From contig OU612068.1 in the NCBI GenBank assembly GCA_914767715.1, positions 5,208,001 to 5,272,000 on the forward strand: a stretch of 64,000 nucleotides of DNA, in the 5' to 3' direction. The DNA is from Membranipora membranacea (Eukaryota > Bryozoa > Gymnolaemata > Cheilostomatida > Membraniporidae). Below, in pieces: positions 47,001-59,800 of this stretch; position 1 is the stretch's first letter, and every line of letters starts with the position of its first letter. Both the position numbers and the translations under genes were made by a program. The notes under the pieces are model-generated. The model made no database searches. It was not told where the DNA came from and saw only the letters and a list, made by a program, of their open reading frames with translations.

Positions 47001-50000
47001 TTACATAGCAATTATGGGTAATTATATAAATAATCGGTAAATAATATGTTGGTTTTATCTTTCATTCCGCAACATCTATAGCAGAGTGGCGCAGTGGAAG
47101 CGTGCTGGGCCCATAACCCAGAGGTCGGTGGATCGAAACCACTCTCTGCTAGCCTTTTAATCAAATGTTAAATGGTTTAACTTGACTATGATTGTGTTCA
47201 TGTTGTGATCGCCTACAATGATTGATCACATCATTCAACTCAATCATTTGAGTTAATGCATATATCCTGGTTATGATTGATATGGCTAGGTGCAGTGGTC
47301 CTATTCAGATGGATCACTGTAAAGTCTAAGTGCTAACATGGATCAGTACAAACATGCATTATGGCTGTCGTACTTGAGAAACCACACAATATTCAAAGTC
47401 TTGACCTGCCCAACCATAGATCAACAAGATTTTTGTAACGCATAATAATGGTTTTTTTTACAGATGTGATGAATTTAAAGAAGGAGAATGAGAGATTGCA
47501 GAATGTTATAGATCAGATTAGAAATGATCAGTTTGCTCTTCAGGTTCAAGTAGAGAAATTACAACAAAAGCTTGCTGATCAGTATGATAAATATCGATCG
47601 GAGGTAAATCCCTATTATGTTGTATCTATTGTTCATGCTTTGCAGTTAGGTGGGGAAAAGGATAACTCAAGTACTAGGTAACATGTTTGTCTGAGCAGGG
47701 AGTTGGGGACAAAACAAGTTCCAGGTTCCAAGTTCTGGATCAAATGATGATTGATTGAGTTGTCTCCTCTCAAAGTATGTTATGGCAATTTCTCTTCATG
47801 CCTCAACTTTGATCAATGACGTTTTCCTCTATTATTGTTATTGTTTTCAAGTACAATCATTTAGCTTATTTTGCTAGGCTGATGCTAGAAAGCTTTTGGT
47901 ATCAGATATTAATGACTTGAGGATACAACAGGAGGATTTAATATATCAACAGCAACAGGCCTCCAACAGGGACGCATCTGAGGACCCCGTACAGATAAGA
48001 GCTGCTCTCAAGTAAGTTAACTCACAGGCTCCTGTTTCATTTAATACTTTAAAGCTTTATAGCTAAGGAGCCCTATATCTTTAGAGGGGGAATAGTGATT
48101 GATAGCGGGCACCACTAACATCAACTTGGTGCTGTTTTTAATCTAAACAATAATGTATAAATTTGCCACTCCCAAATATTTGTAGTTAACACACAATTAT
48201 GGGCGAATCGATTGTCATGTCATTGTCTATAGTATATATTAGTAGACAGACTGGTTTAGTCCCCATTTTTCTTTACTGATCCCTACAGAAGAAATGGCTC
48301 ATGTCCGTGACTGTAATGACTGTGATTTTGGAATATTCTGTGTTGTAGGAAAGCCAGAGAGGACGAGAAAGAGGCCAGTCAGATCATGAATAATATTATT
48401 GCCAACTATGGAGACGTCATCCCTAAACAAGACTTCCTAAACCTACAGAAACAGTTTGAGGCTCTGCAATCCAGAGTCTCTGAGAGGGCGACAGAGTTTG
48501 ATAACCTCAAATTAGAACATGAGTGAGTCGAGATCTAAAACCAGGATACCCAGTCAAACAAACCAAGGAGTTTTTTAGCTCCTTGAACAAACAAAACGTT
48601 GATTTGGTAAAAACATCTAAAAGAACGCTTTGTTACAACCGTGATCAAATCTATCATATTTTTAAAATATCTCTGTCTCTTTAGAAAGCTAATTGGCAGC
48701 CATGCCAAACAAAGGTACAATACCACATCTACTGGTCTCTACTCTGAGGAGTAATCACACAAAGTCGCGCATGAAATATATATCATATGGTTTTTTTTCA
48801 TTTATATACACATATTGCAGTTTGAATGCTCCAAAGTTGCTTGGGTTGATGACAGTAGCATTTCATTATCAACTGTGCAATCCCATGTCGCTCGGTATGT
48901 GGTTGATAATAGAAAGTTGCAACCATCAAACTTGGCACCTTCGAGCACTACACATATTGCAGTGTCATTTTTTGTCCGATGTCCTCTACAAAAGTGTCAG
49001 ATTTAATTTGGAGCTCAGTATCTCTTGCTATACATATCCAATATTATTTTTGTCCAGTGTCTTCTGCAAAAATGTCAGTCAATATGCAAAGTTGCATCCC
49101 GTCTTTTTAGCTATTTTCTTTCATTGAAAATCAGTCGTCAACAACGACAAACGAACTATTCAACTGCTGGGCTCTTCCCTGTGTCCATCCTCATGGCGGG
49201 AAACTAGGAAGGAGCTGGATAGGTAGATAAGTGCATGTGATATTGTAGCTCATCCTTTTCAATGTTAACAGCTCACTTCTGGAGACGCACAGACAGGTTA
49301 TTAAGCAGAGAGATGAGTATTACCAGGAGAGTGAGAGACTGAGACAGACAGCTACACCTCGTCCTGACTGGAATAGATGTGGTGATGTCATCGCTGGTGG
49401 TAAGCAGAGCACAATGAGTTGATGGATCTCTCCTTCTGTGTAGACATCTTATTATTTTCCTGTTGCTGAGAACTCACAGCATGCAATTAAAATATCCCTT
49501 ACACAATACAACTAGCCAACCAGAACCATCAAGCTGAATTAAGTAGCACTCATAGGTTTGTGTGTAGGATAGCTTTAGATTGCGAATTGTTTAAATTGGG
49601 ATGAGGTCACACCCCTCCCCAGCCTCAAAAAACTCCAGTACTGCCTCAACAAAACAGTATTGTAACCCAGCTATGCTTCTTATCATTGAAACATTATGTA
49701 TTATTTACTATTCACATTGTACTATGTAATAGTTTTATTTATGTAGGTATGGCTCGATGGAATGAGTTAGCGGAAGGGAAGAGCAGTGATTTGTTAGTAG
49801 ATATTTTACTAAATGAATTAGCTGGATCCGGTACTGATAAAGATTCTCCTGACTTCTTTGATGCTTTAGTAAGTAACTGCATGAATTTGCATACCAATAT
49901 ATGGGATAACCCTTGCGGAAATTGGCTTTAAGGCGAGAATGCTTTACCCAATATGAACATTTTGGGTGTTTTAGGTTTCGACTTTGAAAGTTTCATCTTC

Positions 50001-53000
50001 TAGTACTACCTCACTATTTTATATTCACAATCCCATTAGAAGTACCAAGGCAATATTCTAGACAAAAAATCAGATAACTACACTAAAATGGCAGGAGACA
50101 TAAACCAGTGTCCACATTCTTCTATCTCTGATAGCAGAATTGGAAAGTCCTTCCACTATCATCATATTTAAAACTAAAAATTAATGTAAAAGTGGGGATT
50201 GTTTGCTCTTTTCAATTAAAGGATAACTCTGCATACTTCAAATTTCTGGATTACTTTGATCATATTAGATGGTCATAATAATGTATTGTTTTATTGCTTA
50301 ACAACACTAATGAATCAATTGAATTTTCATCATCCTATTGTTATAATGATATTTCTATTTTCAGGGAGAGGGTGAGACTGTTCGGTTTGATCTGAGAAAA
50401 GCTGAAGGGAAAATAAAGAATAGAAGACTGGGTAAAAGAGATGCAGCACTTCTCATTAAAGATGTCTGGAGAGAAAAAGATGTTCATGACTCAGCCCAGG
50501 TAAATTCCCCACTCTGTCCCCAATACCACACAGACTCCAAATCTTCTCCTAAGTCAGTTTCTCATATAGCAATATCGAGAGAGAAACAGAGCGAGGCCTC
50601 TTCATAAAGAGGTCGAATACTGATTATACCTCTGATAAAAGCATCACATAATTTGTGATGATGCATTGTTTATATTCTTAAGCTCAATCATATATTTACC
50701 TAGCTCTGGTAACATTCTGTCCTGTCCAAGCTTGCTTAATCTGCCAGTAAATAAACAGCTGCTATCCTTATTCAAGCATAGAGCAACTCTTCCTGTCATC
50801 TCACCGCCTCCTGGTTGAAATAGAGCATGTGACCTGCAAGTTTAAAAGACAAAAAATATGGGAACAAAGCAAATATCAGGTGTTTGTTTGGTCTCCTACT
50901 GGGCTTCTGAGCTCAGTCTGGCTCGACTGGGTTCAGTCATCTCTCAACTCAGTGTTAGCTATGGCAACCCAGATTACCAAATAAAAGCTCTGCTTGCTCT
51001 TATTTTGAATCCAGTTTTAGATGGCGTATCTTATAGGATAGAAAAGCTTTAGTGTTCATCTTTTGCCTTAGGCTGGGCTTGGAGTCGAAACATCTATTTT
51101 CCTAGAATTGGTAACTAATTGTCATATTTGTATTTGTTTGATATGCTTACCGAAATCCTGTTGCAGACAGCTGCTCTGCTTAGGCATTGCGTCTTAGCTG
51201 AAAAATATGTTTTTCTTTGCTCTCGCATTATGGTTTGAGTCCTGCTGCTTTTGAATGTTGAATATTGAAAGAAAAGTCCAATCATCAGTCCAATACTTAA
51301 GGATGGCTATCTGGCTTGTTTCCATTATCACTATTATTTTAATATATTCCTGGAAATGGTTCTGGTATTAATATTTTAGCCTCCTGGCACTGAGAGGCTT
51401 TCTCTAGCTCAGTACCTGATCACATATCTGAGTACAAAGTTCACTAATCCAGACATGGTTATGGAGTGGACATACAATCTGGATAGCGCCTGTCAGAGAT
51501 ATGTCCATGATGAGAAGGTGCAGTTGTTCTATAGCATGCTGAAAGGCGAGGTAAGTTAATAAACAGAGCAGAAGAGCAGTTTGAAACATATAAGAATAGA
51601 ACAATCCATACAGCATGTTCTGTCTCTCTTACAGGTTCAATAGTATTTCCATAGAAATAGAGCCCAATAGAAACCTAAGCCGCTCTTAGGAATCGCTCCA
51701 TTTTTCGTGAATCTCCTGTATATAAGAAATCAGTGGTAGGGATTTGTTCAAGAATGATTTAGAATGAACTTAATGGGCTAGCTGAAAAACATAACATAAC
51801 AAGCTATAAATCCCTACCACTGATCACTTATCACCAGTAATAACAAATACCGCAAAAACCGAGTAGGCATCTATTTATCGATGTCTATGAGTATTTCACA
51901 TAACCGTCACCCAAATGTTCATGTAGAGTAGTCCTTTTACATCATGCTTATGATAAGAGCAAAACATCACAAGAAAAAATCAGACATTTTACCTGGCAGT
52001 TATAAGTTCCTGGATCTTCCCTACCCTCTCCAAAAATTAGTAGCCACACCTAATTATTCGATCTCATTTTGACAGCTGGACCAGGAGCTCTACTTTGTGG
52101 AGTTACAGTATATAGTGGCTCTTCTCAAGCTTCTAACTAAGGAGAATGAGACACACGAGCCTCAGGGTGTATTCACTCAGGCAGAGTTTACTCAGCTACT
52201 GAGTACCTTCTTCAGTGGAGATGTTAGTGAGACGGATATGGAGGCTCTGCTAGCTGCAGCTCAGGTAGAGCTCGACGACTCAGAGACTACTGATATCGAG
52301 TTCACCCGGCTCTTCTTTGAGGTATTACAGTAATGAGACATCTATTACAATGGCGCACATAACACACTCACACGACGCGTTATGCAAAGTGTATGAGTTT
52401 GGTTAATCGCAAATGGGAGTCTTCTAACTGAATCAGATTACTTTGTAAACTGAATCACAGTGAACACTTTGTTACATCACACCTCAACCTCAATATCAGT
52501 TGAAACCACACAACGAATCAAGCAAGACATTTTTGGTGTCATAACATGCATGTTCAGCTGATATATAAGACTCATATGCACATATCACATCTATGCACAC
52601 AGACAGCACATCTAACACCTTCTTTGCTCCACTTTAGCCAAAAGTGACCAAGGTAACACCAAACCACTCTGGTGGACTGGTTTGATGTAGATATTTTGCG
52701 ATAATGACCTTAGTAGAGGTGTTTGCCTCTAGTTTTGTAGTTGAGCGCCTGACTAATATGCCTCATGTACTGGCAATTATATACTAGAAATCCTTATCAA
52801 TATCTTGAACAAAAAAGGTCATGATACCACTAAATCTAGTGATCCTCATCATTAACAAACATGTTAGCCACTATATTTGGATGTTGACTTTGAGGAAATT
52901 GTTACAACGACATTCCACTGCATATACAATGGCTGATAAGTCATAAGTATGATGGGGTTAGGGTTTGATTCAAGTTAAAATCTTGTTGCAATTATCAAGG

Positions 53001-54301
53001 GTAAGATTGCAGGAAAGCACTCAATAATATCCAGTCATGTATATAGGTTATGTAATGCTGACTGAAACGAAAATCTCATCATTGGCCAAAACTACCGAAT
53101 CAGTGTGATGAGTTGCAGCTTATTTAACGCATTGTTTTTTTTCTTACATACCATTGCTATGAAGTTTGATGGTGTGGTCTTACTTGGCATTCTGCTGTGA
53201 CTGAAAGTGGCACACATACCACATCAGCAATAATCTAGAACACTTTAAATGTGGCTTTTTAAACACAGCTTTTGATCTTATCAAACTTTTTATTTCAGTA
53301 TTGAATTTTAATGTTGTATTACTCTGGCCTAACAACCTTGCTTGATAACGCTTAAGATTTGCAAATAATTTCGATTCTTCGAATTATTTGCATGTAATGA
53401 TCTTTCCAGAGATTTAATCAGAGTGTAGGGAAATTTTAATTGAGCTTTAAAACCAGTGAACCACTTTGGTGAGCTTGAAGAACCTAATCGAATCAGGAGT
53501 TTACCCCTCATCAGACATGATTGCACAACTCCTAACATTAATAAAGCATTATGGTTATTTTTTGCGACATAGAATGATCATTTATTATTAACTGTTTCAG
53601 GACGATGAGGGGAAGTTTGGACCATTTGTTGATGAACTAAAGAAGAATTTTGCGAGGATAAAGGCGAAATATGTGACCTCGTTTGTTGATGTGCTGAAAA
53701 GTGTGGAGTAAGTTTTAATTTTTTACTCAATCGGTAGGAACCTTTACTTGGTCTAATTTTGAATCAATAATGAGGTTTAGGCATAGACAATGGTTTTATA
53801 ATATTTTTTTCCCATCAACCTAATTTCTAATGTTGGCAACTGTATATCCTAAGAATATTTTATGGTCCTTGTAAAGGGAAATATACTGGGTTAAAATGCT
53901 GCCAATGAATTCTGTTTGAATACTGAACAGCTATGTGAGGATATAAATCTTAAAAACTGGATGTCGGTCCTGCTTAATTGCCAAGACTCTGATTTTATAA
54001 TGTTCAATTTCCCTGAAGAGTTGACTCTTGTTATGTACAATAACTCTGTATCTGTTGAGGATATGAATTTTTCAAATTTAACTTAACTTGTAATACATTC
54101 AGGTTGGAAGTGGTTACACCCGAGGATCTGTTGAAAGCTTTGGGTGTTGATCCTGAGCTAGAGCCAGCAAAGAAAGATGCAGCAGTACTTTGGGTGTTCA
54201 AGGTCAAGGCCAAATCTGATCTTGAGAAAATTGAAGCTATAACCATCGACCAGGTGGAGCAGCAGCTCAGTAGCCTCCATATGAAGCGATTTTTCTCATA
54301 A
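44072..54301 (+). CDS. TSNAXIP1: TSNAXIP1 (translin-associated factor X-interacting protein 1)
   Basis: Exons 44072-44133, 44650-44701, 45946-46149, 46491-46695, 47464-47603, 47878-48011, 48349-48522, 49272-49399, 49747-49868, 50365-50499, 51380-51550, 52076-52321, 53601-53707, 54103-54301; all in phase, 692 residues (human about 658). The family's N-terminal domain is plain: FLDDLENFLNRELQSLGVE, RLQ then AHREVFEYLIEDFKTYKPI, IKNEYEMMISYQQSYLKQLE, MLVTVTEQCDKEI. A coiled coil follows (MNLKKENERLQNVIDQIR to EKLQQKLADQYDKYRSE, then FLNLQKQFEALQSRVSERA). The C-terminal half is helical, with LAQYLITYLSTKF, FFSGDVSETDMEALLAAAQ and LEVVTPEDLLKALGVDPELE. The protein is linked to translin-associated factor X and is found with testis and cilium genes. 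The first two exons are less conserved, so the start is less sure than the rest. Introns hold an initiator tRNA gene, a hAT-like MITE and hairpins. AATAAA is at 54381-54386. Confidence 0.92.
44273..44312. repeat. perfect 17-bp inverted repeat
   Basis: ATATTTATAAGATTTGT and its exact inverse flank the 6-base AGCTGG. A partial third copy, TTTATAAGATCTGTAGCTAG, follows directly (44325-44344). It lies in the first intron of TSNAXIP1 and could be the core of a small fold-back element. Confidence 0.7.
47080..47151 (+). tRNA. tRNA-iMet: initiator tRNA-Met (anticodon CAT)
   Basis: 72 bases. The acceptor stem AGCAGAG pairs with CTCTGCT, followed by A at 47151. The anticodon stem CTGGG/CCCAG holds the loop CCCATAA with CAT at 47112-47114. 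The sequence follows the eukaryotic initiator closely: AGCAGAGTGGCGCAG, GGAAGCGTGCTGGGCCCATA, GGATCGAAACC. It keeps the three G-C pairs of the anticodon stem and the initiator-type T loop ATCGAAA. There is no intron and no encoded CCA. A TTTT Pol III terminator begins at about 47155. It sits in intron 4 of TSNAXIP1 on the same strand. Confidence 0.97.
48558..48583. repeat. short hairpin CCAAGGAG / CTCCTTG
   Basis: ACCAAGGAGTTTTTTAGCTC followed by CTTGAAC, in a TSNAXIP1 intron. It is a near copy of the hairpin at 767-789. Confidence 0.5.
51731..51822. mobile_element. 92-bp MITE-like element with perfect 15-bp inverted ends
   Basis: CAGTGGTAGGGATTT and its exact inverse AAATCCCTACCACTG bound a 62-base interior. 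The ends start CAGTGG, as in many hAT transposons. The inversion continues outwards (AT, then ATAAG/CTTAT), so no clean 8-base target duplication is visible. It lies in TSNAXIP1 intron 11. Confidence 0.6.
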
Positions 54302-56889
54302 CTAAGTTCTTCATCAAGTTAGACAAACTTTTACCAATTTGCTCGTCTAAATGTACAAATCTAGTATTTAATGGTATGTAAATAAAACAACTTGTTCTTC
54401 ATCTAATGAACAACCTGTTTGATATGTTTTATCTATACATTCAAAATATTTATCTTGGTGTATTGTGATCAACTTTTGTAAGGTAGCAGACCAAACGATA
54501 TCTCACCAAAATTTTACTGAAACCAAGGAGTCACAAAACTTGTTTAATTCTAAACTCTAACTGACTGTGTCCTGTAATTGATATAATTGATACATTGGTC
54601 AACCAGGAATTTGGGTCAAATCTATTTAGAACGTGAGTAGTACAGAGTAACAGTTGAAAAAATTTATTATTTGAGTTCTCTGAGTTGTAATCAGAACATC
54701 TCTCATTGGTTGCTCATAGTACTGACGGCATCAAAATTGTCAAATTTGTGTATGTTGCATTGAAGGCGTGAAAGGAGACTAATGGGATTTATTCTAACCA
54801 TATACTGGCAACTACAAATGAGTATCTATTAGTAAGTGATGCAGATGCATATTAAGGGTAGAGAAGCCGTGTTCAACCAAGGAATCATCAGGTCAAACCT
54901 GAACAGGAGTGAATTTTCATATATGAACTCCCCCATTGGTTTCATTGTTCAATTATAAGTTGGAATAATTAGATATTACAATAACATAACGAGTCATAGT
55001 CATCTGAGTTTACATTATGATTAATTGCCAATCACCTTACCTTCTGCAGAATACATAATGTCCATATCACGGTGCCAAAGTATTACTATACCAGCGTTAG
55101 CCAGTTTGATAACTAGCGTCAGGTGGGCGGTGCAAGGGATAATTTGGAAAGTGACAATTACTATTACAAAAAGAGATGTACACAAATGATAGCAATTAAC
55201 ACTATATTAATAGCGTTAGACGTGAAAAAATATAACGTTTATGTCCAGAAACAACCATCGGCAATTCAAAGCAAACTAACAGTAACGTTAGGGTGGTTGA
55301 TCATGACATGGGTAAATAACATTCTTGCATCATGCTCTGGTCACATCAGAGAAGGTGGGATAATACTTTCCATTCCGGGTGGACACAGTGAGAGTTTTTA
55401 CTTGTAGTTGTCTATTCTCGTAGTATGAGAGCACAACTCAAATGTTGTGTGCATTTAGGGATTCTGTAGCATAGAAAAACAAAGCATTGTTTGAATGTCT
55501 GCGCATTCATGAAGAGGTGTGTGATTTCCTGTTGAACAGAAATAAAAAATCAGGTCAGTGTGAAGAAGAGCAGAAAACTTGTAAGTATGTTGATCTTTTT
55601 TTTGTGGTTATTATTTGCTCATCAACAACCTTAATTAATTACGATCACAATAGTCATGGCGATAAATTCAGTATTGGTGAACTGATGTGAATTTACCACT
55701 CTTGGCCCGGATTATTGAAGAAGACAAGGGCAGTCAATGAATGATGATGATTGACTCACTCATGTCATCCCATTGACTTGATTGAATGAATGAATTACAA
55801 CAAATATCATATCAGCACATGATGATGATGAAGCTATCAATGCCAAAAAGCTGACTTGCTGTGTGTAATTGTTGTTGTAATTGCGGCAATCACATGCTTG
55901 AAACCTACTTCTGTGACTTTCTTCACATGTGCCATTGTAGTAGTAGTAGTAGTAGTACTCACTAACATTTGGTGGTGACTAGTCTAGTGACAACTGGAAC
56001 TACTACTCCATTCTCCCTGTCTATACACACAGTTTATAGTTGACTAGAGTAGTAGGTCTAGACATGAAGCACTGTACTAGAGCTACTCTACCTACAGCAT
56101 CTGGATCACCACTGCTCACTGGCAGCAGTAGGCCTCAAAGTGCCAGTTGGTGGTACATACTTGATACTTGTCGGCACAATCTCTTCATTGTATTGAAGGC
56201 TTTGGAACTGTCCCAGGCAGTTCATTGTCTTGACAGCTATTGTTCCAATGTGTTGCAAAACCTGGAATTAGGAAATTGGGCTGGAGAAGTCCGTCATGCT
56301 TGCAAGTCCCAAGGTCCCATATCTGCACATTCGTTGTACCTATATTGTGCATATGGTAATTGGCAGTTAGCTAGCTGATGATTCTCAAGATATCTTATTC
56401 TCAAAGTTTTTACATTTTAATCCAGAACCAATTTGTTAAACCTCTTCCATTTAAGTAGAGACTTTGTCAGCAGTCATGGTTTACTTTGCTTTATTTACAA
56501 CACAATTTTCTGTCGTGTTTGTAGTATTTTCTATGGAACTTGTTACTAAGGCCTGTGTTGAGTTGGTTTGAAAATATTCTAGTAAGTTTACTGTGCGGCT
56601 TTCATACCGTACTGGTTGATATGCAGGCCTAATGTACCTCGCGGGTTGATGGGCTTATCATATAGTTTAACCATTTCTGCTCATCCAACCAGCTTGTACA
56701 TGAAGAGTAGCACCAGCTGTGAGGTGGCCTACAGCAAGTTTTACAGACATCTGTTACACTGTCTTCTGCAGGCAATATGTGTCATTATAGTGGTTCTTGG
56801 CCCTCCGCCAAATAATAAACACTTTAGTCCTTTTTATTACAGAAAAATAGAAAAATAACATTGGCCTTCAGGTATAAGCAGGCTTGACC
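54302..56889. other. intergenic between TSNAXIP1 and LASP
   Basis: It holds the TSNAXIP1 poly(A) signal AATAAA (54381-54386), a hairpin (55405-55438) and a (TAG)n microsatellite at about 55937-55957. A probable 5' untranslated acceptor CCTTCAG lies at about 56871, 19 bases before the LASP start. Open frames at 55123-55407 and 56040-56378 have no recognisable domain. Confidence 0.45.
55405..55438. repeat. short hairpin TAGTTGTCTATTCTC / GAGAGCACAACT
   Basis: Imperfect arms with the same TTGTAGTTGTCT start as the hairpin at 37165-37198. Confidence 0.45.
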
Positions 56890-59800
56890 ATGGCTCTGAA
56901 AAACTGCAGTGCCTGTACAAAGTTGGTCTACCCTGTCGAAGTTCTCAAATGCTTAGATAAGGTGAGTGGTTTATTTAGTTTCACTGCATTGACAATTAGC
57001 ATACTTAGCGTTAGCTGGAGGCGAAAATAGATCAATACTTCATACAGGTGCTGATGATAAATCTCATATCACTTGATATAACTTTCATCATTTAGTCACT
57101 GTATCAGCCTTGAAAGTGATGCCAAAAGGGAATTGATTCACCAGAGAAACTATCATGTTCATAGAAGCTTTGAAGTTGTGTCAACCATGACTGCGCTGTT
57201 CAGTTCTTCACACACCATCAAACAATCACGCTTCTCGAGCCCATGATTCATTTGTCAACCATATAAATCAGAACCCAGCCATTAGCATCAAAATGTGTTT
57301 CGATGGACATTATTCTACCTTGTGATGTCAGGCAATGATGACTTCATGACAAGCCTGACACGAGATTTTTGTGATAGAGCAAAAATAAATCATGTGCCAA
57401 TGACTTTCACAAGAAATTTTGCGGTCAGTTTTTACTAGTACTACTTTTAGTTTCCGGTAGTATTGTAATAATAGTAGCTGATGTGCATTCCCAGTTTATC
57501 TTTGAATTGTTCAATGGGCCCTCAATCAATCTTTGCGTGGTGTCGGGTTGCTCAGCCTTGCCATATAAGGAATTTTAATCTTCCCGGCGGCCCGAATAAA
57601 CCGATTGTTTGTCAGTAACATAGAGATAAGACCACTGGCCTACACAAAGTACATAGCAAGTATTTGTTGAGTAATGTTCTACTTTAATGACACCCCTTAA
57701 CTGCAGTAGTCAGATATTTATTATTGCATGTAAACATGATGTAACACCTGGGGATGATTGAATTGTTACATTTTCGGTCTAGTCACTGCTGCGGTGAAGT
57801 GAGTTGGACATTAATTACTGTAGCAGGCAAAATACCCAATCATAGGTCGCTGTCAATATTTGTGTTAACATATTGTATGAGGTTATGATGCCAATTTTAT
57901 CTCAAGGTTACCCTTTGCGGTTATTAAGTGACTTTAGGCATGGACATGATCTTTTGTTTGTGTGTTGTAGACATGGCACAAGGCTTGCTTCAAATGCCAG
58001 GTTTGCGGAATGACGCTGAATATGAAGAATTATAAAGGTTATAATAAGCTGCCATATTGCAATGCGTAAGTCACTAAGCATCCCAAAATCCCCAAAACCT
58101 TGACCACTCTGCTGTAAAGAAGGTAGTACATGGTAGCGGCATTGTGCCAAACAAGGTGCCAACAGTACACGCCACAATACACTACTGACATTTTCCTTAT
58201 CAAGTTGAAGGCGACACAACTTGATAAATGCAAAGATACTGAATTACAAGGCCATTGATATAAAGGTGATACACCACTATCAGTTGAACAGATTCCTTTT
58301 GTACAAATGATTACATTATTTGATAATGTAACAATGCTAAGTGTACCACAAGCCTGAATTGAAAGATTAATACAATTTTATGTATTACTATTGAATTGAT
58401 AATATTTGGCTGTTGTTGAAATTTAGACATTGTAGAGAGTGTTATAAATTCATTCATACAGGCGATTTTATGCTTGTTCGCTGGAGATTAGAATCAATTT
58501 CTTGTGCTAAAATAGCCTTTTTGTCAATAGATTAAGTTTTTATTAGGAAACTCTGAATTTGATTAGCATTTACAGCTGCATGGCTATCATATTTAGGCAG
58601 CAGATGTTGAAGCCACTGAGCTAACTTATGATTCGACTTTATTTATTACAGGCACTATCCAACAACTAAATTCACTGCAGTGGCAGACACCCCAGAAAAT
58701 CTTAGAATTAAGAAAAACACACAAGCCCAAAGCAATGTAAGTCTCTTGCTGCAAATTCCGCTTCTAGCTAACTAATTGAATTTCAGGCATTATTTATTTG
58801 ATATAATTGTTAATCAAACAACCTTCAATCACTACAGTCTTGCTGGTATTTATCTCAATAAGCTTGATATATTTCCCACAGTCCCTGGTTATATGCGCAG
58901 GTTGGAATGTAAGCTCTGCCCTGTGATCCTACAATCTACCACAAAGTGAATCACGGCATACTTCTCTTTTATTGTTGCATTAATATTTTTCTTAAAATTT
59001 GCCTCAAACCACATGACAGATATATTTAGACATTAACTTTTATTTCCCTTGTTGACTATTTTTAGTTTTGATGTGTTTTGTTTTGTCTTTCAGATACAGT
59101 ATCATGCTCAGTTTGAAGCAGCAAAGGGTAAGTTGACAGTGACTCTCAAACATTTCCAGGTCACATATTTTTGCTGAAGCTTTGCTTCATTGAAAAACAT
59201 ATGCTCCATCTGTCAGTCACATTACTCGGCTGTCAGGATATTTTGGGGTTTTAGTAGTAAAAGTAGTTGTAAAGCCACATCAATGAGCAAAGGTTTATTG
59301 GTCATATGACTGGTTGTTGAACGGTATCAACACCACTTCACAGAGTAAGGGTATCTCTAATCATTGGCCACTTGTCGTAACCGCTATCAGGGAATTATGG
59401 CAGCCTTACTGCAGTGCTTGTCATGGTGTGTTGATAACATGTACTGCCTCAGATGTTACCTGGTATTATCCTGTTATGTTTACTTTTCTCAGCATTCCTC
59501 ACTCATGTATAGCAGAACAGGAATTGTAATTATATACCATCCAGACTTGTTATTATAACATAACTTGACTGCTTGTCAAATTTTGTGGATCTACCAATCG
59601 AATTGAGCATGATACATGCTGTGACAGGACAGTCTAGGGTCCATTAGTGATCCCAGACTGGAATGCATACCTGTCAAAAACTTTCAATATAGGAAATCTT
59701 AACTAAACAAAGATAATACTAATGTGTTATCTTCGTCCCTATCTCTAAGGGGAAGCAGCCTGTTTGCTTTATGAAGTCCCGGAACTATATTTTGTTATTT

